Shown piece by piece: positions 15,270 to 25,928 of a DNA stretch of 64,000 nucleotides (the first letter of the stretch is position 1; every line of letters starts with the position of its first letter). The position numbers and the translations under genes are program-made. The notes beneath the pieces were generated by a model. The model made no database searches. It worked only from the letters and a program-made list of their open reading frames with translations, and was not told where the DNA came from. The stretch spans positions 124,001 to 188,000 of the forward strand of contig CALLJS010000013.1 in NCBI GenBank assembly GCA_938050045.1, read 5' to 3'. Source of the stretch: an uncultured Sphingomonadaceae bacterium. GTDB taxonomy: Bacteria; Pseudomonadota; Alphaproteobacteria; Sphingomonadales; Sphingomonadaceae.

Positions 15270-16241
15270 ATGGCAATGCCTTCACCTTTATTTGATAATT
15301 TGCGCCTTCCCGTGATTGGCTCTCCCCTATTTATTATCTCTGGCCCAGAGCTTGTTATCGCACAGTGTAAGGCAGGTATTGTCGGTTCTTTTCCCGCGCT
15401 CAATGCCCGTCCGCAATCACAATTGGATGAGTGGCTTCACCAAATTACAGAAGAATTAGCCGCGCACAACCGCGATAATCCTGATAGGCCTGCTGCCCCT
15501 TATGCGGTTAATCAGATTGTTCACCGCACCAATAACCGTCTCGAAGAGGATATGGTAACTTGTGCTAAATGGAAAGTTCCGATGGTGATTACATCATTGG
15601 GAGCGCGCGAAGACCTTAACAAGGCTGCGCATGAATGGGGCGGTATTACTATGCATGATGTGATTAATGATCGTTTTGCGCGCAAAGCTATCGAAAAAGG
15701 TGCCGATGGACTTATACCTGTTGCTGCTGGAGCAGGGGGGCATGCTGGCGTAACATCTCCATTTGCTTTGATGCAAGAAATCCGCGCTTGGTTTGATGGA
15801 CCCGTGGCACTATCGGGATCGATTGCATCGGGTGCTGCTGTTTTGAGTGCCCAAGCTATGGGGGCTGATTTTGCTTATATAGGCAGCGCATTTATCGCCG
15901 CTCAAGAAGCGAGGGCCGACGATGGATATAAGCAAGGTATCGTTAAGGGCAAAGCCGAAGACATTATATATTCAAACTTATTTACGGGTGTGCATGGTAA
16001 TTATCTGCGTGAGTCCATAGAAAATGCAGGGCTAGATCCAGAAAACTTACCTGAGAGCGATCCGAGCAAAATGAATTTCGGCTCTGGCGGTAATACGGAT
16101 GCTAAGGCTTGGAAAGATATTTGGGGTTGCGGGCAAGGCATTGGTAATATTCATGCATTACAGTCTACCAGTGATATGGTTGATAAGCTTGCGGCGGAAT
16201 ATAAAATAGCATCAGAGCGACTGCAAAGCATTGCATATTGA
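15270..16241 (+). CDS. Nitronate monooxygenase family FMN enzyme
   Basis: The 323-residue protein is a TIM-barrel enzyme of the 2-nitropropane dioxygenase/nitronate monooxygenase family. Evidence is LRLPVIGSPLFIISGPELV at the start, the GAGGHAGVTSP motif with the conserved histidine, and ALSGSIASGAAV and GADFAYIGSAF for phosphate binding of FMN. I start at ATG 15270: the frame is open from 15201, but the added 23 residues do not fit the family. The true substrate is uncertain; many members oxidise nitronates, others act on unknown compounds. It follows leuA with a 90-base gap. Confidence 0.85.
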   Translation: MAMPSPLFDNLRLPVIGSPLFIISGPELVIAQCKAGIVGSFPALNARPQSQLDEWLHQITEELAAHNRDNPDRPAAPYAVNQIVHRTNNRLEEDMVTCAKWKVPMVITSLGAREDLNKAAHEWGGITMHDVINDRFARKAIEKGADGLIPVAAGAGGHAGVTSPFALMQEIRAWFDGPVALSGSIASGAAVLSAQAMGADFAYIGSAFIAAQEARADDGYKQGIVKGKAEDIIYSNLFTGVHGNYLRESIENAGLDPENLPESDPSKMNFGSGGNTDAKAWKDIWGCGQGIGNIHALQSTSDMVDKLAAEYKIASERLQSIAY

Positions 16242-16387
16242 ATCATTAATTATATGAATTAAATATATATTTTGGATTCTGATAATGTAATATTATGGAA
16301 TATGAGCATTTGGCTTGAAAGTAATGTTAATTATAATCTTATTTGTGACATATGATTATATTACTGTTAATTTTAAGGATAAATGAC

Positions 16388-16930
16388 ATGAAAAAAATAT
16401 TATTATCTACAGCGGCTGTAGCCATGGCTTTTGCTATTACAGCTTGTGGTGCTGAAGATGCTCAAGTTTCCGAGGGTGCTGCAGTTGCAGCAGATGCTGG
16501 CGCAACGGACGCGAGCGATGTTGAAACGGCGGTAAAAGGCCCTATTTATAAAGATGAAAACGGTGTTGCGGTTAGCGGTTATGACGCCACAAGCTATTTT
16601 GAAGGCGAAGGTGTTCCTGTAAAAGGCAGTGCAGACCATAGCGTCGAATATGCTGGTGCTATTTATCATTTTGCCTCTGCTGAAAATGCTTCTAAATTTG
16701 AAGCCGCTCCTGCAAGCTTTGCTCCACAATATGGCGGGCATTGTGCATGGGCTATGTCACAAGGCAAATTGGCACCAGGCGACGCAATGGTCTATAAAGT
16801 AGTCGATGGTAAATTATATCTGAACCTCAACAAAGAAGTTCAAAAAAGATGGTTTGAGGACATACCAGGTTTCATTGCAAAAGCAGATGAAACATGGCCC
16901 ACTATTCCTGAAGACGCAACCATCGGTTAA
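16388..16930 (+). CDS. YHS domain lipoprotein
   Basis: The 180-residue protein has a lipoprotein signal (MKKILLSTAA... with AITAC, cysteine at residue 20). A short Ala/Asp-rich linker follows, then a YHS-type domain: GYDATSYFEGEGVPVKG, AGAIYHFASAENASKF and PQYGGHCAWAMSQGK. The family is suspected to bind metal, but no function is established. The start at 16388 is preferred over 16352 because TAAGGA lies shortly before it and the signal peptide begins there. A 14-bp hairpin follows the stop. The gene stands alone, convergent with ilvC. Confidence 0.82.
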   Translation: MKKILLSTAAVAMAFAITACGAEDAQVSEGAAVAADAGATDASDVETAVKGPIYKDENGVAVSGYDATSYFEGEGVPVKGSADHSVEYAGAIYHFASAENASKFEAAPASFAPQYGGHCAWAMSQGKLAPGDAMVYKVVDGKLYLNLNKEVQKRWFEDIPGFIAKADETWPTIPEDATIG

Positions 16931-16941
16931 TAGCTACTGAT

Positions 16942-16974
16942 ATATAGGCTGGCTATGATTTAGTCGGCCTATAT
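16942..16974 (+). terminator. Hairpin after YHS lipoprotein gene
   Basis: Positions 16942-16955 pair with 16961-16974 (14 bp including two G-T pairs) around the loop TGATT. It starts 12 bases after the stop. There is no U-run on either strand, so termination is plausible but unproven. Confidence 0.45.
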
Positions 16975-17070
16975 TGAATAAGCGATGCTATTCAATTATT
17001 CATGTGTAATTGCTACGATTAGCTAATTGCATCAAATGCATAGCCTTGCCCAGTAAAATTGCATTATTGG

Positions 17071-18114
<1,044 letters not shown>

Positions 18115-18134
18115 TTAAACTTTATATTATATTA

Positions 18135-18650
18135 TTATGACGGGTTACTGCCCCTCATAAGGGCTGCCACGCCAGTACGGCCAACTTCTACAAAACCGAC
18201 CTCGCGCATTAACGTCAAAAATGTATCAATTTTTTCTGGGCTACCCGTTATTTCAAATATGAAGCTTTGGATAGTAGCATCGATTACCCTCGCGCGATAA
18301 ATATCGGCTAAACGGATGGCTTCTATGCGATTGTCCCCCGAACCAGTAACTTTAACAAGAGCAAGCTCACGTTCAACATGCGGCCCTTTTTCGGTTAAGT
18401 CAGTAACCTTATGAACTGGGACTAATCGCTCGCATTGTGCAATTATTTGTTCAATCGTCGCAGGCGGGCCATTCGTAACAATCGTTATGCGGCTTGTTGA
18501 GCGATCTACCGAAACATCGGCCACCGTTAAGCTGTCAATATTATAGCCGCGCGCGGTGAACATCCCTGCTATTCGCGCCAGAGTCCCTGCTTCATTATCA
18601 ACGGTGAGGGTTAGCACATGCCTCTCGGATTTTTCTTTATGAATATACAT
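18135..18650 (-). CDS. ilvN: Acetolactate synthase small (regulatory) subunit
   Basis: The 171-residue protein has an N-terminal ACT domain (LTLTVDNEAGTLARIAGMF, then RGYNIDSL) and the usual C-terminal domain (LALVKV, RVIDA, SFIFEITG). It confers valine feedback on the catalytic subunit. The start codon overlaps the ilvB stop by one base (TAATG), indicating coupled translation. Confidence 0.95.
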   Translation of the reverse strand: MYIHKEKSERHVLTLTVDNEAGTLARIAGMFTARGYNIDSLTVADVSVDRSTSRITIVTNGPPATIEQIIAQCERLVPVHKVTDLTEKGPHVERELALVKVTGSGDNRIEAIRLADIYRARVIDATIQSFIFEITGSPEKIDTFLTLMREVGFVEVGRTGVAALMRGSNPS

Positions 18651-20395
18651 TATACTAAGGCCTTTGCTTCATCATCCATTTCACCCGAGATAGTGCTATT
18701 GTCCAATAACATTTCTGTATGGGCGGCTCCCGATGGGATCATGGGAAAGCAATTGGCGGATTGGGCTACGCGGCAATCTACGATTACAGGGCCATCATAG
18801 GCGAGCATTTGCGCTATACCTTTATCCAAATTGTCGGGATGATCTATTACAATACCCGCCCAACCATAAGCTTTGGCCAAGGCTACAAAGTCAGGAAGAC
18901 TATTCGAATAACTCTCTGAAAAGCGGCTCTTAAATGTTAATTCTTGCCATTGACGAACCATGCCCATCCATTGGTTATTCAAAATGAATATTTTAATTGG
19001 TAGCCTATATTGCGATGCAGTGCCCAATTCTTGAATATTCATTTGAATCGATGCTTCACCAGCAATATCAATTACCAAAGCATCAGGATTACCAATCTGC
19101 GCGCCAATAGCCGCAGGCATACCATAGCCCATGGTACCAAGACCACCGCTGGTCAGCCATTTATTGGGCTCTTGAAAATGATAATGTTGTGCCGCCCACA
19201 TTTGATGCTGGCCCACTTCTGTGGTTATGATAGGGCTTTTATCCTTAGTAGCTTGATACAGACGCTCTATGGCATATTGTGGCATAATCTCATCTGTATT
19301 GGCAGGATAATTGAGACATTCAATCGCACGCCACCCAGTGATTTTAGCCCACCAATCCTTGAGGTTTGCTGCTTTGAATTTGCGGCTTTTCCATATTTTA
19401 ATCATTTGTTCGATGGCTTTGCCGACATCTGCCACAATCGGCAGATCAACGCGAACGGTTTTGTTGATAGAGCTTCTGTCTATATCCACATGAATTTTAT
19501 AGCTATTGGGTGAAAAAGCATCGAGCCTGCCCGTTACGCGATCGTCGAATCTTGCGCCAAGACATAGCATGACATCGCACTGGTTCATCGCCATATTGGC
19601 CTCATAGGTGCCATGCATTCCAAGCATCCCCAGCCATTTTTCATCATTAGCGGGCAGCGAACCCAGGCCCATTAAAGTCGATGTTACAGGGGCATTGCTC
19701 AGTGCCGCTAATTCTTGCAATGCTGTGCTGGCATGCGGGCCTGAATTGATAATACCGCCGCCAGTGTAGAGGATAGGGGCTTTTGCATTTGCTAATATTT
19801 CAACGGCTTTGGTAATATCATTATAATCTGCTTCAAATGGGATTTCAGTGCGAATCTTTTTATTATTCTTGCGTTCATAATTTTCTGCATCGGCAACCTG
19901 AACATCTTTAGGAATATCTACCAAAACAGGGCCAGGACGCCCATTGGTTGCTAGATAAAATGCTTCTGACATGACATTAGCTAGGTCGTCAGGATATTTC
20001 ACCAAATAATTATGCTTGGTACAATGGCGCGTAATGCCAACGGTATCAGCCTCTTGAAACGCATCTGAACCAATAAGCGTGGAGGGCACTTGGCCCGTAA
20101 TAATGATAAGGGGGATACTATCCATGAATGCATCGGCAATCCCCGTTACGGCATTGGTTGCACCAGGCCCAGAGGTTACCAAAACCACGCCAGCTTTTCC
20201 GGTTGATCGCGCATATCCCTCTGCTGCATGGGCAGCCCCTGCTTCATGACGCACCAAAATATGTTTGATTTTAGGATGTTTGAATAAAGCATCATAAATG
20301 GGGAGTACAGCGCCGCCTGGATAGCCAAAAATAGTATCAACGCCCTGTTCGATAAGGCTGTTTAACAATATATCTGCGCCGGATTTTGCGGTCAC
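18650..20395 (-). CDS. ilvB: Acetolactate synthase large (catalytic) subunit
   Basis: The 581-residue ThDP enzyme condenses pyruvate to acetolactate. Motifs are IFGYPGGAVLPIYDAL, the catalytic glutamate in VRHEAGAAHAAEGYARS, VTSGPGATNAVTGIADA, and the ThDP segment DIAGEASIQMNIQEL. The latter is the form usual in alphaproteobacterial IlvB rather than GDG. No ATG is available near the start. I prefer GTG at 20393-20395 (giving MTAKSGADIL), with GGA about 8 bases before it, over the TTG at 20405-20407. A perfect TTGACA lies on the minus strand at 20518-20523, but I see no good -10. Confidence 0.93.
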   Translation of the reverse strand: MTAKSGADILLNSLIEQGVDTIFGYPGGAVLPIYDALFKHPKIKHILVRHEAGAAHAAEGYARSTGKAGVVLVTSGPGATNAVTGIADAFMDSIPLIIITGQVPSTLIGSDAFQEADTVGITRHCTKHNYLVKYPDDLANVMSEAFYLATNGRPGPVLVDIPKDVQVADAENYERKNNKKIRTEIPFEADYNDITKAVEILANAKAPILYTGGGIINSGPHASTALQELAALSNAPVTSTLMGLGSLPANDEKWLGMLGMHGTYEANMAMNQCDVMLCLGARFDDRVTGRLDAFSPNSYKIHVDIDRSSINKTVRVDLPIVADVGKAIEQMIKIWKSRKFKAANLKDWWAKITGWRAIECLNYPANTDEIMPQYAIERLYQATKDKSPIITTEVGQHQMWAAQHYHFQEPNKWLTSGGLGTMGYGMPAAIGAQIGNPDALVIDIAGEASIQMNIQELGTASQYRLPIKIFILNNQWMGMVRQWQELTFKSRFSESYSNSLPDFVALAKAYGWAGIVIDHPDNLDKGIAQMLAYDGPVIVDCRVAQSANCFPMIPSGAAHTEMLLDNSTISGEMDDEAKALV

Positions 20396-20529
20396 AATCA
20401 ATTCCAATACATTTTAATTGCTCTACAATAAGCGAGATTAAACCAGATTAATGTTCAATCTCTATATAAAGATAGAAATTAGGCAAGAAGTGGCTGGCTA
20501 ATGATATAAAAATATTATGTCAACCCTAT

Positions 20530-21465
20530 TTAATGAAATAAAGTTACAAAATCATTTATATTTTTATAATTTATCTTATCTTCCACACGCTTCCACACAA
20601 ATGGAGCTTGATTGCGAAACCAACTATATTGGCGTTTTGCATATTGACGGGTCGCTATTTGCCCTAATTCTATGGCTGTGCGACGATCAATGTCACCATT
20701 GATATAGGCAGATATTTCCTTAACGCCTATTGCTCGCCATAAAGGGCTATCTGCGGGAGGGTTGCGCTTCAGCAATTCCTCAACCTCTTCTATGGCACCC
20801 GATTCCAGCATTTGAACAAAACGCCTATCGCATTTTTCATAGAGCCAATCGCGAGGAGGCAGCAATAATAGCGGTTTCAAATTTATGATGGTTGAAATAC
20901 CGCCTTCTTTTTTCTGACGCCATAGCGCAATACTAATCTTTGTTGACATTATCACTTCTAAGGCGCGCGCAATTCTTGTCGTGTCATTGGGGTTGAGAGT
21001 TTTAGCCATGGGTGGATCAAGCGCCGCTAATTTTTCATAAGCAGCGCATGTTTCCATATTCCGAACGGATTGCCGGATTTCAGGGTCAATATCGGGGATA
21101 GGGGCGATACCATCCAATAATGTGCGAATATACAGGCCTGTTCCGCCAACTAAGATAGGGATAGCATTTTCGCCATGGGCTCTATCAATCTCTAATTTTG
21201 CATCATTGGCCCAGCTTACGGTGCTGCAAGTGGTGGAGCCATCTTTATAGCCAAATAATCTATGTTCCGCTTGTGCCAATTCATCGGCGTCGGGCTGCGC
21301 GCTTAATATTGGCAGATGATTATATATCTGAGCGCTATCTGCATTAATGATACTATATTTTTGATCGGGATTATGCTTTGCTAATGCAATGGCTAATCCA
21401 GTCTTGCCGCTGGCGGTTGGGCCAGCAATAAGTGCTACAGTTTTATTTGAGATCGGATTCGTCAT
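20530..21465 (-). CDS. miaA: tRNA dimethylallyltransferase
   Basis: The 311-residue enzyme adds the isopentenyl group to A37 of tRNAs reading UNN codons. The P-loop GPTASGKT is at residues 15-22, followed by INADSAQIYNHLPI and LVGGTGLYIRTLLDG. ATRQYAKRQYSWFRNQ near the C-terminus is also conserved. I start at ATG 21463-21465, with AAGG about 10 bases upstream. The open frame reaches 21582 but the extra 39 residues are unlike MiaA. The start codon overlaps that of serB on the other strand (CATG at 21463-21466). Confidence 0.93.
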   Translation of the reverse strand: MTNPISNKTVALIAGPTASGKTGLAIALAKHNPDQKYSIINADSAQIYNHLPILSAQPDADELAQAEHRLFGYKDGSTTCSTVSWANDAKLEIDRAHGENAIPILVGGTGLYIRTLLDGIAPIPDIDPEIRQSVRNMETCAAYEKLAALDPPMAKTLNPNDTTRIARALEVIMSTKISIALWRQKKEGGISTIINLKPLLLLPPRDWLYEKCDRRFVQMLESGAIEEVEELLKRNPPADSPLWRAIGVKEISAYINGDIDRRTAIELGQIATRQYAKRQYSWFRNQAPFVWKRVEDKINYKNINDFVTLFH

Positions 21466-22339
21466 GCCAATAGCAACCTTAATAGCAAGTGAGACGCTTG
21501 CAAGCGGACACTTGTCTAGCGCACAAGATTTGCTCAGAGACTCTAAGCTTTCCCCTAGCAAAATTGATTGGATTGATGCCAATCAAGTGGTTGATATATG
21601 TTTTGAAGGGGATATTGATAACGCTAAAACTGCACTTGAGCCGTTGATGCAAGATATCGACATAGCAGTGCAGCATGCGCAAGATCGCCAAAAACATTTG
21701 CTAATCTCTGATATGGACAGCACCATGATTACCGTCGAATGTATCGATGAATTGGCAGATTATGCTGGTATTAAAGCCCAAATTGCGAGCATTACCGAGC
21801 GCGCTATGCAAGGCGAGATGGATTTTGAAGAATCGTTGCGGGCGCGGGTGGCTCTGTTAAAAGGATTAAACCAAGAGGCTATTGCGATATGTTTGAGAGA
21901 ATCTGTCGTAATGAGCAAGGGTGCCGAAACATTGGTCAAGACAATGGCCCAACGAGGAGCGCGATGTGTTTTGGTTTCGGGCGGCTTTACCCAATTTGCC
22001 AGTAGTGTCGCCCAAACATTGGGGTTTCATCATTTTCATGCCAATGAATTAGAGATAGAGGCTGGTATCTTAAGCGGTAGAATTGAGGGTGATATTGTCG
22101 ATGCTGATGCCAAGAAAAGCATATTAAACGCTATCATTGCGGAAAATGGCTGGCAGAAATCGCAAACATTGGCTGTTGGCGATGGGGCCAATGACATACC
22201 GATGATTGAATCTGCGGGATTGGGGGCGGCTTATAAAGCCAAGCCCGCTGCGCAAAAGGCGGCGGATATGAAAATTATTCATGGTGATTTGACGGCCTTA
22301 TTATCGGCGCAAGGCATTGCACGAAAAGAGTGGGCGTAA
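21464..22339 (+). CDS. serB: Phosphoserine phosphatase
   Basis: The 291-residue HAD enzyme makes serine from phosphoserine. The nucleophile motif is ISDMDST (D83 and D85). Later motifs are VLVSGGFTQFA (motif II serine) and the GDGANDIPMI loop. An N-terminal stretch of about 75 residues precedes the HAD domain, as in proteobacterial SerB. The ATG at 21464 fits the family N-terminus; the frame is open from 21389, but that part overlaps miaA coding sequence. The promoter and ribosome binding site must lie inside miaA. Confidence 0.93.
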   Translation: MPIATLIASETLASGHLSSAQDLLRDSKLSPSKIDWIDANQVVDICFEGDIDNAKTALEPLMQDIDIAVQHAQDRQKHLLISDMDSTMITVECIDELADYAGIKAQIASITERAMQGEMDFEESLRARVALLKGLNQEAIAICLRESVVMSKGAETLVKTMAQRGARCVLVSGGFTQFASSVAQTLGFHHFHANELEIEAGILSGRIEGDIVDADAKKSILNAIIAENGWQKSQTLAVGDGANDIPMIESAGLGAAYKAKPAAQKAADMKIIHGDLTALLSAQGIARKEWA

Positions 22340-22420
22340 TTGTTAGAGATTGAGCGCAATAGTTAGAGCACATCGCCTAACTTCTTTATTATGGTTAGGG
22401 AATAATCACATTGCTATTCT

Positions 22421-22450
22421 CTACTTGACGTTAGCGTAAACGTTAAGTAG
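22421..22450. promoter_or_regulatory. Palindromic operator upstream of the MerR-type gene
   Basis: A near-perfect inverted repeat has arms CTACTTGACGTTA and AACGTTAAGTAG; 24 of 30 positions match the reverse complement by hand comparison. The core resembles the TTGACGT...ACGTAAA sites known for LiuR-like MerR regulators. It lies 36 bases before the regulator start. Confidence 0.6.
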
Positions 22451-22486
22451 AGAGGAATTATACGAACCAAGCTGTGAGATTCGAAC

Positions 22487-22930
22487 ATGAACAATAGCGT
22501 ATCAGAAAAACCTAGGGCCGATGCAACGCTCGACATGCCCGATCACCTCAACCGTGAGTCTTTCACTATATCAGATTTGTCGAGTGAGTTTGACGTTACG
22601 GCCCGCGCATTGCGCTTTTACGAAGACCAAGGATTAATAGCACCAGAGAGAAATGGACTATCTCGCGTATATTCTAAACGCGATCGTGCGCGCCTTGCAT
22701 GGATATTAAGAGCAAAGCGTGTAGGGTTTAGTCTTGCTGAAATTCGTGAGATGATTGATCTTTATGATGTTGGTGATGGACGAAATTTACAGCGTAAAGT
22801 GACATTAGAAAAATGCGTTGCGCGTATAGAATTGCTAAAAAAACAAAAAGAGGATATTGATAGTGCTATATCAGAGCTTACCGAATTTGTTGCTGTTGTA
22901 GAAGCTGCGGAAACAAACGATTATAAATAA
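22487..22930 (+). CDS. MerR family transcriptional regulator
   Basis: The 147-residue protein begins with a flexible 25-residue tail. A MerR winged helix-turn-helix follows (TISDLSSEFDVTARALRFYEDQGL, residues 28-50, and LSRVYSKRDRARL), then a dimerisation helix (about 95-140). There is no cysteine-rich metal-binding loop, so it does not look like a metal sensor. The gene lies directly upstream of an acyl-CoA dehydrogenase, 48 bases away, as for LiuR-like regulators of branched-chain or fatty acid breakdown. A palindrome at 22421-22450 is its likely operator. The ligand is unknown. Confidence 0.88.
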   Translation: MNNSVSEKPRADATLDMPDHLNRESFTISDLSSEFDVTARALRFYEDQGLIAPERNGLSRVYSKRDRARLAWILRAKRVGFSLAEIREMIDLYDVGDGRNLQRKVTLEKCVARIELLKKQKEDIDSAISELTEFVAVVEAAETNDYK

Positions 22931-22978
22931 TATTGTGCCAATCCAATAATTAACTCATTATTTCCATAGGATAAAAAT

Positions 22979-24781
22979 ATGCCCCAATATAAAGCCCCCG
23001 TAAATGACACTTTGTTCAACCTCAACAATGTTTTGAAACTAGAAAAATATTCAAATTTACCAGGGTTTGAAAATGCCAGTCCTGATATGGTCGAAGCAAT
23101 TTTAGGCGAAGGTTCTAAATTTGTTGAAAATATACTTTTCCCGCTCAATCAGTCTGGCGATTTAGAGGGATGTACCCGTCATGAAGATGGCAGCGTAACA
23201 ACACCCGAAGGCTTCAAAGAGGCCTATGCCCAATATTGTGAAGCGGGTTGGGGGACATTATCAGCTCCCGAAGAATTTGGCGGACAAGAATTACCGCATG
23301 TGGTGAGTATGGCATTTGAAGAATATATGGCCAGTTCCAACATGGCATTCGCAATGTATCCTGGTCTCACCCATGGTGCTGTTTCTTCGATTTTGGCTAA
23401 AGGCAGCCAAGAACAAAAAGAAAAATATGTTCCGAATATGGTGTCAGGCAAATGGGGCGGCACTATGAATTTGACCGAACCGCATTGCGGAACTGATTTG
23501 GGTCTAATTCGCGCCAAGGCTGTACCCAATGACGATGGCAGTTTTGCGATTAGCGGCACCAAGATTTTTATTTCTTCGGGCGAGCATGATTTGACCGAAA
23601 ATATCATTCATCTGGTATTAGCCAAAACGCCTGATGCACCAGATAGTGTGAAAGGTATATCGTTGTTCATTGTGCCGAAATTTATCGTGAATGATGATGG
23701 TTCTTTGGGGGATCGTAACACATTATCGTGCGGTTCGATTGAGCATAAAATGGGTATTCATGGCAATTCGACTTGCGTGATGAATTATGATGGCGCGACG
23801 GGCTATTTGGTTGGCGAAGAAAATAAAGGTCTAGCTGCGATGTTCATCATGATGAATATTGCGCGTCTTGGGGTTGGTCAACAAGGATTGGGTATTTCGG
23901 AAATATCATATCAAAATGCTGTGGCTTATGCCGCTGATCGCCGCCAAGGACGCGCGCTCACTGGCCCAAAAGATTTGGAAGAAAAAGCCGATACATTATT
24001 TGTTCACCCCGATGTGCGCCGCATGCTGATGGATGCAAAAGCTATCACCGAAGGCTTACGAGCGTTGTGCCTATGGGGTGCATTGCAAGCCGATCTCATC
24101 CACAAAGGAGCGACAGAAGAAGAGCGCGAAAGTGCCGATGATTTGCTCTCGCTCTTGACGCCCGTCATCAAAGGCTATGGCACCGATAAAGGCTATGACA
24201 TCGCTACCAATGCTCAGCAAGTTTATGGCGGCCACGGTTATATTGGTGAATGGGGTATGGAGCAATATGTGCGCGATGCACGTATTACAATGATATATGA
24301 AGGTACTAATGGCGTGCAAGCGATGGACCTTGTGGGCCGTAAATTGGCACAAAATGGTGGTCGTGCTGTTCAAGCTTTCTTTAAGGTTGTCGATGATGAA
24401 TGTGCGGCGGCAAAAGCGGGTGCAGACAGTAGCGATTTTGCCGAACGTCTTGAAAAAGCCAATGGCGAATTAAAGGCTGCGACCATGTGGTTCATGCAAA
24501 ATGGTATGGCAAACCCTGATAATGTTGGGGCGGGGGCGCATCATTATATGCACATAATGGGCATAGTTGCGCTTGGTTTGCAATGGCTGCGTATGAGCGT
24601 GGCAGCGCGTGAGGCGTTAGAGAGTGGTGAGGGTAATAAAGCCTTTTATGAAGCGAAATTGGTAACGGCGCGTTATTTTGCTGAACGTATCATGCCCGAT
24701 GCTGGTGCGCTGCGCCGCAAGATTGAAACTGGCGGTGAGAGCATTATGGCGCTTGCCCCTGAAATGTTTGAAGTCGCTTAA
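22979..24781 (+). CDS. Acyl-CoA dehydrogenase with C-terminal extension
   Basis: The 600-residue flavoprotein is longer than classic acyl-CoA dehydrogenases (about 380). It has an N-terminal extra segment ([15 protein letters not shown]) and a C-terminal domain typical of the FadE-like group in alphaproteobacteria. Motifs are [45 protein letters not shown] (20 residues) and the catalytic glutamate in [11 protein letters not shown]. It should oxidise an acyl-CoA to the enoyl-CoA in beta-oxidation; chain length is not clear. TAGGATAA precedes the ATG. A strong hairpin follows the stop. Confidence 0.93.
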   Translation: MPQYKAPVNDTLFNLNNVLKLEKYSNLPGFENASPDMVEAILGEGSKFVENILFPLNQSGDLEGCTRHEDGSVTTPEGFKEAYAQYCEAGWGTLSAPEEFGGQELPHVVSMAFEEYMASSNMAFAMYPGLTHGAVSSILAKGSQEQKEKYVPNMVSGKWGGTMNLTEPHCGTDLGLIRAKAVPNDDGSFAISGTKIFISSGEHDLTENIIHLVLAKTPDAPDSVKGISLFIVPKFIVNDDGSLGDRNTLSCGSIEHKMGIHGNSTCVMNYDGATGYLVGEENKGLAAMFIMMNIARLGVGQQGLGISEISYQNAVAYAADRRQGRALTGPKDLEEKADTLFVHPDVRRMLMDAKAITEGLRALCLWGALQADLIHKGATEEERESADDLLSLLTPVIKGYGTDKGYDIATNAQQVYGGHGYIGEWGMEQYVRDARITMIYEGTNGVQAMDLVGRKLAQNGGRAVQAFFKVVDDECAAAKAGADSSDFAERLEKANGELKAATMWFMQNGMANPDNVGAGAHHYMHIMGIVALGLQWLRMSVAAREALESGEGNKAFYEAKLVTARYFAERIMPDAGALRRKIETGGESIMALAPEMFEVA

Positions 24782-24807
24782 AACCTCTCAAGCAATCGAA
24801 TCAATAG

Positions 24808-24838
24808 TGCAGCCTATCTTCGATGATAGGCTGCATTT
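24808..24838 (+). terminator. Terminator after acyl-CoA dehydrogenase
   Basis: A perfect 11-bp stem (TGCAGCCTATC at 24808-24818 with 24825-24835) with the loop TTCGAT is followed by TTT. It begins 27 bases after the stop. The U-run is short. Confidence 0.6.
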
Positions 24839-24938
24839 GGGCGTGCGATTCTCATTAATATCTTCCATTCACTCTTTCCTAGCATCAATTAAAATATGAT
24901 AGAGAGATAAGAGCCAATCAATATAATTTGTGATCACT

Positions 24939-25856
24939 TCATTCGGGTAAAAAGTCTGGAACGGATAAATAACGCTCACCCGTATCATAATTAAAACCAA
25001 GAATATTAGCATCATTGCTTAAATCAGGTAATTTTTGCGCGATAGCAGCTAATGTTGCGCCCGATGATAGGCCCACTAACATGCCTTCTTCGCGTGCGCT
25101 GCGCCGTGCCATTTCTTTAGCATCGGCTGGATCAACTTGGATCGCGCCGTCGATGATTTGTGTGCGCAAATTTCCTGGAATGAAACCAGCTCCAATGCCT
25201 TGGATGGGATGCGGGCCTGGTTGCCCGCCGCTAATTACGGGTGATGCTGTCGGTTCAACAGCATAGACTTTGAGACCGCTCCACTGTTCTTTGAGGACTT
25301 GTGCTACGCCGCTAATATGGCCGCCTGTGCCGACGCCTGTGATGATGGCGTCTAGCGGTTTATCGGCAAAGTCGCTTAATATCTCTTGCGCTGTGGTGCG
25401 CACATGTACATCGACATTTGCTGGATTTTCAAACTGTTGCGGCATCCAGCTATTGGGCGTTTGGGCGATTAATTCTGTTGCGCGCTCAATAGCCCCTTTC
25501 ATACCTTTTTCTTTGGGCGTTAGGTCAAAGCTAGCACCATAAGCGAGCATTAATCGGCGGCGTTCGATAGACATGGATTCGGGCATAACAAGGATAAGTT
25601 TATAACCCTTAACAGCCGCTACCATAGCTAGGCCAACGCCAGTATTCCCCGATGTTGGTTCAATAATTGTGCCGCCCACTTTTAATGTGCCTGATTTTTC
25701 CGCATCTTCTATCATGGCCAATGCAATGCGATCCTTGATCGAACCGCCTGGGTTAGAGCGTTCTGATTTAATCCAAACATTATGAGTGCCGAAGAGACGC
25801 TGCATTTTAATATGCGCTGTATTTCCAATGGTTTCTAAAATAGTGTTGTTAATCAT
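24939..25856 (-). CDS. cysK: Cysteine synthase A
   Basis: The 305-residue PLP enzyme makes cysteine from O-acetylserine and sulfide. The PLP lysine is in [12 protein letters not shown] (K41). [26 protein letters not shown] and [12 protein letters not shown] are all conserved. AAGGAG lies 7 bases before the ATG at 25854-25856. A second ATG four bases upstream opens a three-codon frame out of phase and is too close to the ribosome binding site. Distinction from cystathionine beta-synthase-like paralogues rests on length and motifs. Confidence 0.94.
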   Translation of the reverse strand: MINNTILETIGNTAHIKMQRLFGTHNVWIKSERSNPGGSIKDRIALAMIEDAEKSGTLKVGGTIIEPTSGNTGVGLAMVAAVKGYKLILVMPESMSIERRRLMLAYGASFDLTPKEKGMKGAIERATELIAQTPNSWMPQQFENPANVDVHVRTTAQEILSDFADKPLDAIITGVGTGGHISGVAQVLKEQWSGLKVYAVEPTASPVISGGQPGPHPIQGIGAGFIPGNLRTQIIDGAIQVDPADAKEMARRSAREEGMLVGLSSGATLAAIAQKLPDLSNDANILGFNYDTGERYLSVPDFLPE

Positions 25857-25900
25857 CCATATTCTCCTTGGGGCAAATCGCTAGCTATTCTCTATCTATA

Positions 25901-25928
25901 TCTATTTATCATTATCTATTTATCATTA
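25901..25928. repeat. Tandem duplication of a 14-bp unit
   Basis: TCTATTTATCATTA occurs twice, at 25901-25914 and 25915-25928. The second copy contains the last codons of the MFS gene, whose stop is at 25916-25918. Confidence 0.85.

Noticed and set aside
16403-16741. 112-codon frame antisense to the YHS lipoprotein gene
   Set aside because: Cysteine/arginine-rich composition typical of antisense frames; the sense gene has a signal peptide, a ribosome binding site and domain motifs.
19010-19513. 167-codon open frame on the plus strand opposite ilvB
   Set aside because: It is fully antisense to a certain gene, has no family motifs and reflects codon bias of ilvB.
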